DNA from: JAWLFI01 sp041685645
GTDB lineage: Bacteria; Bacteroidota; Bacteroidia; Chitinophagales; Saprospiraceae
Length of the DNA: 13,523 nt
Reading direction: 5' to 3'
NCBI GenBank assembly: GCA_041685645.1
Contig: JAWLFI010000061.1
Span: 1-13,523 of the forward strand
Shown here: piece by piece, positions 8,220 through 13,523 of the stretch
How positions within the stretch are numbered: the first letter of the stretch is position 1
Layout of the letters: every line of letters starts with the position of its first letter
Program-made: the position numbers and the translations under genes
Notes under the pieces: model-generated
Database searches by the model: none
Seen by the model: the letters and a program-made list of their open reading frames with translations, nothing else
Told to the model about the DNA's origin: nothing

Positions 8220-9485
8220 ATGGAAAGTAAGCAATTCTCCTTTCTTTTTTGGCAAAGTCGAAAGACCTGGATGCTATTCTTTGCCATTATTATTATTATT
8301 TCCCTATTTTTTTCCCGCTACTTACTTTCCGTAGGAATGTTTGGATGGTTGGCTCTTTCTTTTTTTGAAGCGCCCGCCGGTCGATGGAAATGGAAACCCT
8401 GGTTTACTGAATTAAACTACAGTCCCTCACAAAAGGTGATGTGGGCCTTCCCTCTCGTCTTTCTGATTACCGCTCTTTCCCTTTTGTGGAGTAGTCCCGG
8501 TGATTTTGCCTGGTCCCGGATTCGCCTGGTGCTGCCTTTTTTAGGTTTGCCTCTCGCCTTTCTGCACTTACCTCGTTTGAATCGCAGAGATTTAGACTTG
8601 TTATGGATAGTATTGATCTTCACGGCCGTAGTTTCTGTGCTAGGGGTCTTATACGTCTTGATTTTGGTGGGGGTTGATACCTCTATTCTGGGGAAGGGTC
8701 AGCACTTACCCACTCCGGTCAATCCCATTCGCTACAGTATTTTAGTGGCCATATCCAGTCTCTTCGCCTTTAACCTATATTATCGGCGCAGCCCTCTGCT
8801 TCCTCAGCGGTGGATGCGCATTAGTTTTCTCTTACTTTCCATTCTTCTGGCTCTTTTTGTTATGTACTTATCCGTTCGCAGTGGCTGGGCAGCCTTGCTG
8901 CTGGGGTTTGTGCTGACCGCCGGACACCTCCTATGGCAGGGGAGAAACGCAAAGAAGTTGTTTTGGGGCCTATTGGGATTTTCGGTATTGGCCGGAGCGG
9001 CTTATTTCGTTTTCCCCACGATTCAGTATAAAATCAATTACAGCATTTATGACTTTGATAATTATATGGAAGGGGGCGGAGATTATTTCAGCGATGCTAC
9101 TCGATGGCGAAGTATGGAGATCGCAGGTCGCGTTTTTTTAGAGCATCCATATATCGGAACGGGCGTAGGCGACTTGAAGGATGAAATGCATACGGAGTTT
9201 AAAATACATTATCCCGGCTCTTCCAAATTCCTGCTGCCGCATAATCAGTATTTGTACTGGTTGGCAGCCTATGGGTTTTTTGGTTTTATTATTTTATTGG
9301 CTGTTGTTTTACAGCCCTTGAGGATCCCCGGGGCAAGGAGTGAACTCGGGCATTTGCAAGTTCAACTCATATTCCTAGCAGCATTTTTAGTAGAGGCCAG
9401 TTGGCAGTCCTCTTTGGGTTTAGGAATACATCTGGTATTTACCTTGCTGTATCTATCTTATTTTTCAAATTTGGAAAGGGCATAG
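8220..9485 (+). CDS. O-antigen ligase/polymerase family membrane protein
   Basis: A 421-residue polytopic inner-membrane protein with about ten hydrophobic segments (for example residues 18-38, 73-90, 101-118, 127-151, 171-188, 201-218, 222-239, 246-266, 344-366 and 379-396). The loop after the central helices carries SVRSGWAALLLG at 218-229, which resembles the arginine-containing signature of the Wzy_C / O-antigen ligase family. The long periplasmic loop (267-340) is followed by HPYIGTGVGDL at 309-319 and HNQYLYWLAAYG at 341-352, typical of this family, including the conserved His. It is expected to act on lipid-linked glycans in the periplasm, either as ligase or polymerase; the sequence cannot decide which. 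It is divergent from pheS with 65 bases between the starts, and no other polysaccharide genes are next to it. Confidence 0.85.
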   Translation: MESKQFSFLFWQSRKTWMLFFAIIIIISLFFSRYLLSVGMFGWLALSFFEAPAGRWKWKPWFTELNYSPSQKVMWAFPLVFLITALSLLWSSPGDFAWSRIRLVLPFLGLPLAFLHLPRLNRRDLDLLWIVLIFTAVVSVLGVLYVLILVGVDTSILGKGQHLPTPVNPIRYSILVAISSLFAFNLYYRRSPLLPQRWMRISFLLLSILLALFVMYLSVRSGWAALLLGFVLTAGHLLWQGRNAKKLFWGLLGFSVLAGAAYFVFPTIQYKINYSIYDFDNYMEGGGDYFSDATRWRSMEIAGRVFLEHPYIGTGVGDLKDEMHTEFKIHYPGSSKFLLPHNQYLYWLAAYGFFGFIILLAVVLQPLRIPGARSELGHLQVQLIFLAAFLVEASWQSSLGLGIHLVFTLLYLSYFSNLERA

Positions 9486-9519
9486 AAGAGAATCGGAACC
9501 GCGTGAAAAGGAGATAAAG

Positions 9520-9593
9520 TAGCGTGGGGGAGGCTCGAACTCCCGACCTCAGCATTATGAATGCTGCGCTCTAACCAACTGAGCTACCACGCC
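9520..9593 (-). tRNA. tRNA-Met (anticodon CAU)
   Basis: The minus strand folds into a complete cloverleaf of 74 bases: acceptor GGCGTGG with CCACGCT (a G-U at pair 1-72), D arm GCTC-AGTTGGTTA-GAGC, anticodon arm CAGCA-TTCATAA-TGCTG with anticodon CAT, variable loop AGGTC, T arm GGGAG-TTCGAGC-CTCCC, and discriminator A. CCA is not encoded, as is usual in Bacteroidota. It lacks the three G-C pairs of initiator tRNA in the anticodon stem, so it is most likely the elongator tRNA-Met. The lysidine-modified tRNA-Ile2, which has the same gene-level anticodon, is not excluded, but the D loop and variable loop favour elongator Met. Confidence 0.95.
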
Positions 9594-9607
9594 ATATAAG
9601 CGGGACG

Positions 9608-9637
9608 CAAATATAATAACTTTTTGTAGAGATGCAA
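9608..9637 (-). promoter_or_regulatory. Promoter of the tRNA-Met gene (TTG-N19-TATATTTG)
   Basis: On the minus strand a TTG (9637-9635) is followed after 19 bases by TATATTTG (9615-9608). This agrees with the Bacteroidota primary sigma consensus TTG / TAnnTTTG at normal spacing. Transcription would begin near 9602, only about 8-10 bases before the mature tRNA 5' end at 9593. It is the best promoter match in the window. Confidence 0.75.
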
Positions 9638-9675
9638 TATAATTTTTCGGCTATTGCGCATGGGGAATATGCGGC

Positions 9676-10299
9676 TTACCAGGCGCCAATATATCCATCG
9701 ATTAGGTGGCGCGTATCTGTGCCGCGATCGCGGAAAGTACCGCTAAATTCCATTGAAATATGCCCTGTGAACTTCTCCTTCTCCTCTGATAAGGGATACA
9801 GCTTGACGCCATGAACCTCCGTTTTGACCTGTTCGGCCATGTATAGCCGGGATTGATTGGAATCGTGAATGTTTTTTCTGCGATCTACAATTCGAAAATA
9901 ATCGGCGGTGGGTAAAGTATCTGAAAAATTCATCTCGCGTTTATTTCCCACCTCAAAGTTATGCCAGTGAAATTCGACATGCGCATCATCTCCCGGCAGA
10001 CTAAACGTAAGTTTTTCCGCCCCATTGGGATCTTTTAGGGGCTCCAGGGTAAGCAATGAAGCCCAGCGCTCCTTGTCTTGCGACTTAAACCAGAGCGTAT
10101 CCTGCGCCTGACCATCTAATGAAAACAGCATGAAAATATTTTTTCTTTCCAACACCTGATCGTGCTCTGATCGATCTATAATGGGAGGCTCGGGGTAGGA
10201 CCATCTGATATTCTGACTTTGATTTTCTTTTTTAGCGGGCGCATCTTTGCAGGAACCTATTGCTAATAGGGCGATGATAATAAGGGGGGCAGTCCGCAT
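9676..10299 (-). CDS. Hypothetical lipoprotein
   Basis: A 207-residue protein whose first 20 residues are MRTAPLIIIALLAIGSCKDA: a type II signal peptide with the lipobox AIGSC and Cys17 as the likely lipidated residue. Lysine and aspartate right after the cysteine are compatible with the charged +2/+3 region of Bacteroidota lipoproteins. The mature part is hydrophilic and beta-rich in appearance (KLTFSLPGDDAHVEFHWHNF, GHISMEFSGTF) and I recognise no domain. The C-terminus ends GYIGAW. It follows the exonuclease-like gene with a 34-base gap on the same strand, so the two may be co-transcribed. It is probably a periplasmic or surface protein of unknown role. Confidence 0.85.
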   Translation of the reverse strand: MRTAPLIIIALLAIGSCKDAPAKKENQSQNIRWSYPEPPIIDRSEHDQVLERKNIFMLFSLDGQAQDTLWFKSQDKERWASLLTLEPLKDPNGAEKLTFSLPGDDAHVEFHWHNFEVGNKREMNFSDTLPTADYFRIVDRRKNIHDSNQSRLYMAEQVKTEVHGVKLYPLSEEKEKFTGHISMEFSGTFRDRGTDTRHLIDGYIGAW

Positions 10300-10333
10300 A
10301 ATAAGACAGATTTATAATTTTTTGGGAATGAAA

Positions 10334-10936
10334 TTAGGAACCCAGCCCCGCCGTCTTTTTGTGTAAAGTTTCAAAACAACGCCGCGTCAATCGCGAAGCG
10401 GTAAGCAAAAACGGCGGTTCTTCTCCCCGGTCAATACCTAATAATGCGCAAACGCCCACCAGGTTTTTTATATTGCTGGTTTTCGTCCGCAAAATATCCT
10501 GTGCGGTTAAAAAGTGAACTAATGTGTATAGATCTAGCATCTCCTGTGAAAAAAACCAGTTGATGTTGTCATCCACATAAGCCATACGCAAAAAACTGTA
10601 GGTCGGCACCAGAGAAAATCCGCAGAGTACTACCTTGCTCAAGTGTTCCTCTTTCGTTATCGGATCCGGCCGCAGGCCCATACTCTTAATGATCCAGTCC
10701 TCAAAAGCCTGCAAGGCTTCATAGCCGAGGGGCGCATCTTTGAGTTCCGTTAAATCTATGCCTGGATTTCGTTCCGCTGCCAGAGTGAAGCCGTCGTCAC
10801 TGGAAGGGTACATCAGAGTTTGAAATTCCGATATTTTTTTCCAGTTCGAGTCGCAGAGAATGGCGGAAAGACCAACAATATCGTGCCATCCCGGATCATC
10901 GCCGGTGGCTTCTAGATCAATAATTAAGTAGTTCAT
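10334..10936 (-). CDS. DnaQ-fold (DEDD) 3'-5' exonuclease-like protein, apparently lacking most catalytic residues
   Basis: The 200-residue protein begins MNYLIIDLEATG, matching the Exo I motif (DxE, here Asp7 and Glu9) of the DnaQ/KapD-like exonuclease superfamily, and continues with a family-like pattern: DIVGLSAIL, ISEFQTLMYP, NPGIDLTELKDAP, AFEDWI and LDLYTLVHFL. The equivalent of Exo II reads GFSLVPTYSFL at 106-116, where the usual Asp is Thr112. In the Exo III area (171-190, PPFLLTASRLTRRCF) the usual HxAxxD is not visible. The fold call is good, but nuclease activity is doubtful. The frame is open upstream to an ATG at 11086, but the extra 50 residues are basic and low in conservation-like features, and family members start directly at the first beta strand, so 10936 is preferred. 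The downstream neighbour is the lipoprotein at 9676-10299. Confidence 0.8.
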   Translation of the reverse strand: MNYLIIDLEATGDDPGWHDIVGLSAILCDSNWKKISEFQTLMYPSSDDGFTLAAERNPGIDLTELKDAPLGYEALQAFEDWIIKSMGLRPDPITKEEHLSKVVLCGFSLVPTYSFLRMAYVDDNINWFFSQEMLDLYTLVHFLTAQDILRTKTSNIKNLVGVCALLGIDRGEEPPFLLTASRLTRRCFETLHKKTAGLGS

Positions 10937-11140
10937 AGGTTCGCTGAGAGCTAATTTCTTGTAAAAATACACAATGCGATGTAAAATACGGCCCTTCTCC
11001 GAAAAAAACATTTCTTTCTTCTCTATTCTTTTGTTTTTGGGCGTATCCCCCGGCGCCGGATATTGGGCTTTTGCACTTTTTCCCATCTTGCTTCTTTTAA
11101 CCTCTGCAGTCCTGAATCCCCCCTCGCACCTGGCGCCGGC

Positions 11141-11241
11141 GGTCGCTATGTTCGGGGGTTCCGTCCATCGGAGCGTCGCAGCGCTCCGATGGACCCGCTC
11201 GCCCTGCTCGCGGCCCCTGCCAGCGCTTACGCGATAGATGG
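11141..11241 (+). repeat. Palindromic repeat element, copy A
   Basis: The first 26 bases (11141-11166) match the minus-strand sequence of copy B (11541-11516) at 21 of 26 positions without gaps, including an exact 12-base block GGGGTTCCGTCC. Both copies then form a hairpin, a GC-rich stretch and an ACGC-containing end (CTTACGC in A, CCTCACGC in B). In copy A the hairpin is perfect, with 13-base arms. The right boundary is approximate and no clear terminal repeat is seen, so A may be truncated. Confidence 0.55.
11163..11194. repeat. Perfect 13-bp inverted repeat (hairpin) in copy A
   Basis: The arms GTCCATCGGAGCG (11163-11175) and CGCTCCGATGGAC (11182-11194) are exact reverse complements separated by TCGCAG. 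No T-run follows on either strand, so it is not a typical intrinsic terminator. It more likely belongs to the repeat element. Confidence 0.85.
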
Positions 11242-11431
11242 TTTGTGGTGGCTCTGCGATAGAGATGTTGCAGCGAAAAGATATGTCCTTCCTGACCCAG
11301 TCGAATATGTTTTGAGCGTTTTGGTATCAGAGTATTTCTCGTGCTCTGAAAAGTGAGGTGTGACGATTCTCGACTTTGACTGCAGGGTAACTTTTTTATC
11401 TCCGTGGGTTCAGAAGCCCAATGGCACACGA

Positions 11432-11601
11432 CCAATGTCTTTTGCGTGAGGGATAGTAAGGGCGCGAGCCCCCAAAACTGGGGGTGAAGCGGTCCGAGAG
11501 AGCGAAGCGATTCGAGGACGGAACCCCTGAATAGCCCGACCCCGGGGCGGTTTCTGAGGGAAGCCGAAGAAGCGCCCTCGGGGGCACGCCCAAAACATTG
11601 G
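11432..11601 (-). mobile_element. MITE-like repeat element, copy B, with terminal inverted repeats
   Basis: The 170-base segment is bounded by CCAATGTCTTTTGCGTG (11432-11448) and CACGCCCAAAACATTGG (11585-11601). The second is the reverse complement of the first at 14 of 17 positions, with the outer seven bases identical. Inside are three smaller hairpins: CCCCCA/TGGGGG at 11469-11484, an imperfect GTCC...GGAC arm pair at 11492-11519, and CGGTTTC/GAAGCCG (one G-U pair) at 11548-11566. There is no room for a transposase and no obvious target-site duplication flanks it. It could be a non-autonomous element or a REP-like dispersed palindrome. Confidence 0.5.
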
Positions 11602-11666
11602 AAAATAGAGGAAATCATGGAGGCTAAAGGAGGTTTGAGGAGAAGCTTAAATTCGTTGAATTCTAT

Positions 11667-11674
11667 TACCTTTG
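11667..11674 (+). promoter_or_regulatory. Possible promoter -7 element for the ABC-F gene (TACCTTTG)
   Basis: TACCTTTG is an exact TAnnTTTG match ending 16 bases before the ATG at 11691. No TTG lies at the normal -33 spacing (the nearest, at 11656-11658, is too close). If used, the transcript would have a very short leader of about ten bases and no Shine-Dalgarno. Confidence 0.4.
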
Positions 11675-11690
11675 CGGCAAATATTGAATT

Positions 11691-13364
11691 ATGGCAGATC
11701 AGAAGATCATATTTTCTATGACCGGGGTGAGTAAGGTGCTACCCCAGGGAAAAACTATCCTCAATAATATTCACTTGTCGTTCTTTTACGGAGCGAAAAT
11801 CGGCGTGCTGGGACTGAATGGCGCGGGAAAATCGACTTTGTTGCGACTCATCGCGGGCAAAGACACGGACTATCAGGGAAAAATCGAATTTGACCAAAAC
11901 TACAAGATCGGTTTTCTGGAGCAGGAGCCGGAATTGGATGAGGAAAAGACGGTGAAGGAGTCGATTATGGAAGGCCTGGGAGAGGTGACGGAATTGCTGA
12001 AGGAGTACGACGAGGTGAATGCGAAATTTGCGGAGCCCATGAGCGATGATGAGATGAATGCGCTGATAGCACGGCAGGGGGAATTGATGGACTTGCTGGA
12101 GAAGAAAAACGCCTGGAACATCGATACGAAATTGGAGATCGCTATGGATGCGCTGAACTGTCCTCCGGCGGATAAGAAAATACTCCCGCTGTCCGGAGGG
12201 GAACGGCGTCGCGTGGCACTGGCCCGACTTTTGCTTTCGGAGCCGGACATTCTATTGTTGGATGAGCCGACCAATCACCTGGACGCGGAGTCTGTGCATT
12301 GGTTGGAGATGTATTTGCAACAATTTCAGGGGACAGTCATTGCCGTGACACACGATAGGTACTTTTTGGATAATGTGGCGGGCTGGATACTGGAATTAGA
12401 CCGCGGGGAAGGGATTCCGTGGAAGGGTAATTATAGTTCGTGGCTGGAACAAAAGTCCAAGCGTCTGGACCAGGAGGAAAAGCAGGAGAGCAAGCGCAAG
12501 AAGACGCTGCAAAAGGAGCTGGATTGGGTGCGCATGAATCCGAAAGCGAGGCAGGCGAAGTCAAAGGCCCGACTGAATGAGTACGAGAAGTTAGCTTCTC
12601 AGGAGAATAAGGAGCGCATCAAGAAATTGGAGTTGTATATACCCTCCGGCCGACGTCTGGGGAGTAAGGTGATCGAGGTGGATCACGTGAGCAAATCTTT
12701 TGGCGAGCGCGAATTGATGAAGGACGTGAGCTTTTCCGTGCCGCCCAATGCCGTCGTTGGAATTATTGGTCCGAATGGTATGGGGAAGACGACCTTATTT
12801 CGCATGATTTTGGGTCAGGAAAAGCCGGATGCGGGGGAGATAGAACTGGGCTCGACGGTGGATGTGAGTTATGTGGATCAAAGTCATGACGATCTGGATC
12901 CGGAAAAGAGCGTGTACGAAGTCATTTCCAATGGGCTGGACTATATCACGGTCGGAAATACGGAGCTCAAGTCCCGCGCTTATATCAGCCGCTTTAATTT
13001 TAGCGGAACGGATCAGAGCAAGAAGGTCAAGGATCTGTCGGGCGGGGAGCGCAATCGAGTGCATCTCGCCATGACCTTGAAAGATGGAGGTAACGTAATT
13101 TTGCTGGATGAGCCGACCAATGATATCGATGTGAATACATTGCGCGCATTGGAGGAAGGGATCGACAATTTTGCCGGTTGCGTGCTGGTGATTTCTCACG
13201 ATCGCTGGTTTATAGATCGCGTGGCTACACATATTTTAGCGTTTGAAGGAGATGGGCAGGTATATTTCTTTGAGGGCAATTACTCCGATTATGAGTCCAA
13301 AAAAGAAGAGCGGACCGGTGAGCCATCGAAGCGCAAGCGATTTAAGAATATGTTGAATGTGTAG
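11691..13364 (+). CDS. ettA: ABC-F ATPase, EttA-like energy-dependent translational throttle protein
   Basis: A 557-residue ABC-F protein with two nucleotide-binding domains and no membrane segments. In E. coli, EttA (555 residues) binds the ribosomal E site and gates early elongation according to the ATP/ADP ratio. NBD1: Walker A GLNGAGKST at 41-49, signature LSGGERRRVAL from 167, Walker B ILLLDEPTNHLD at 187-198. The EttA-typical block GWILELDRGEGIPWKGNYSS then leads into the charged linker (about 250-300, with SKRLDQEEKQESKRKK and RQAKSKARLNEYEKL). NBD2: Walker A GPNGMGKTT at 360-368, signature LSGGERNRVHL from 449, Walker B VILLDEPTNDID at 469-480, then ISHDRWFIDRVATHIL. The C-terminus (KRKRFKNMLNV) is basic, as in EttA. 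Both catalytic glutamates (192 and 474) are present. The Ala-to-Met change in the second P-loop is conservative. It stands alone, downstream of the repeat region. Confidence 0.95.
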   Translation: MADQKIIFSMTGVSKVLPQGKTILNNIHLSFFYGAKIGVLGLNGAGKSTLLRLIAGKDTDYQGKIEFDQNYKIGFLEQEPELDEEKTVKESIMEGLGEVTELLKEYDEVNAKFAEPMSDDEMNALIARQGELMDLLEKKNAWNIDTKLEIAMDALNCPPADKKILPLSGGERRRVALARLLLSEPDILLLDEPTNHLDAESVHWLEMYLQQFQGTVIAVTHDRYFLDNVAGWILELDRGEGIPWKGNYSSWLEQKSKRLDQEEKQESKRKKTLQKELDWVRMNPKARQAKSKARLNEYEKLASQENKERIKKLELYIPSGRRLGSKVIEVDHVSKSFGERELMKDVSFSVPPNAVVGIIGPNGMGKTTLFRMILGQEKPDAGEIELGSTVDVSYVDQSHDDLDPEKSVYEVISNGLDYITVGNTELKSRAYISRFNFSGTDQSKKVKDLSGGERNRVHLAMTLKDGGNVILLDEPTNDIDVNTLRALEEGIDNFAGCVLVISHDRWFIDRVATHILAFEGDGQVYFFEGNYSDYESKKEERTGEPSKRKRFKNMLNV

Positions 13365-13431
13365 GGGCACAGGCGCAGCGGTCTGAGCATCGCCTCTTCA
13401 TGATTTTGGACAGGACCAGCCAATGGCTCAA

Positions 13432-13523
13432 TTACTGGCTCTTCACAAATGAAGCAGACATCAGCTGTCCCTCATTTGAAATCGCCTGAAACTGATAAAG
13501 TCCGTTGGGAAGCCTGCTGATAT
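13432..13523 (-). CDS. C-terminus of a probable T9SS-sorted secreted protein, partial
   Basis: The minus strand from the right edge encodes 29 residues before a TAA at 13434-13432. They include ISRLPNGLYQFQAISNEG and end FVKSQ. This pattern (LPxGLY, a short beta strand, a glycine turn, and a final FVK close to the stop) is the end of the type A C-terminal sorting domain that directs proteins through the type IX secretion system in Bacteroidota. Most of the gene lies outside the window, so the passenger domain is unknown. It converges on ettA with 67 bases between the stops, and I see no clear terminator there. Confidence 0.7.
   Translation of the reverse strand, partial: ISRLPNGLYQFQAISNEGQLMSASFVKSQ

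Larger units (their letters stand above)
11087..11690. other. Non-coding, repeat-rich intergenic region before the ABC-F gene
   Basis: These 604 bases hold two inverted repeat elements (around 11141-11241 and at 11432-11601), several hairpins, and a unique spacer of about 190 bases between them in which I see no gene or RNA. Open frames of up to 173 codons cross the region, but they translate through the palindromes, have no recognisable protein pattern and no start signals, so I do not call them. Confidence 0.6.

Noticed and set aside
10937..11086. 50-residue N-terminal extension of the exonuclease-like protein
   Set aside because: The frame is open, but DnaQ-fold proteins start right at the first beta strand (MNYLIIDLEATG). 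The extension is basic, resembles no domain and begins near the repeat region; an untranslated leader is more likely.
11261..11275. 15-base exact match (GAGATGTTGCAGCGA) between the repeat-region spacer and the 5' part of hisS
   Set aside because: Similarity stops on both sides apart from scattered matches, and the translations differ beyond EMLQR. A single 15-base match between strands in 13.5 kb is within chance, so I do not call a hisS fragment.
11097..11618. Minus-strand open frame of 173 codons across the repeat region
   Set aside because: It reads through both palindromic elements and the spacer, has low-complexity Arg/Ser/Gly-rich composition typical of GC-rich repeats, has no recognisable domain, and competing frames of similar quality exist in the same place.
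11087..11690. CRISPR array or integron attC-like array
   Set aside because: There are only two diverged, inverted copies, with no regular direct repeats or spacers, no cas genes and no integrase.

Overview
The window looks like a chromosomal segment from a member of the Bacteroidota, possibly a Saprospiria or Lewinella-like lineage, although that finer placement is inference. The evidence is a long (1111-residue) SecA with the insertions and C-terminal zinc tail usual in this phylum, promoter -7 elements of the TAnnTTTG type, few Shine-Dalgarno sequences, a tRNA gene without an encoded CCA end, lipoproteins of Bacteroidota style, and at the right edge the last 29 residues of what looks like a type IX secretion (T9SS) C-terminal sorting domain.

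Layout from left to right: (1) 1-657, minus strand, the start of an unrecognised lipoprotein running off the left edge, divergent from (2) secA at 801-4136; (3) a LysM-containing lytic transglycosylase at 4340-5752, whose last 16 bases overlap the end of (4) hisS, which follows (5) pheS on the minus strand with a 9-base gap; (6) a membrane protein of the O-antigen ligase/polymerase class, divergent from pheS; (7) tRNA-Met(CAU) on the minus strand, with a very good Bacteroidota promoter directly upstream; (8) an unrecognised lipoprotein and (9) a DnaQ-fold exonuclease-like protein, both on the minus strand; (10) about 600 bases (11087-11690) without a convincing gene, holding two related, oppositely oriented palindromic repeat elements; (11) an EttA-like ABC-F ATPase; (12) the C-terminus of a probable T9SS cargo protein on the minus strand.

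Most of the window is core housekeeping: protein export (SecA), cell-wall turnover (transglycosylase), two aminoacyl-tRNA synthetases, a tRNA and a translation factor, with a surface-polysaccharide enzyme and surface lipoproteins between them. The genes do not form one system, and I see no defence, secretion or biosynthetic cluster.

Two places deserve a second look. The exonuclease-like protein keeps the first catalytic motif (DxE) but appears to lack the other catalytic residues of the DEDD family. The intergenic region before ettA contains a 170-bp element bounded by 17-bp imperfect terminal inverted repeats, plus a second diverged copy of its core in inverted orientation, which resembles a MITE- or REP-like mobile repeat family.
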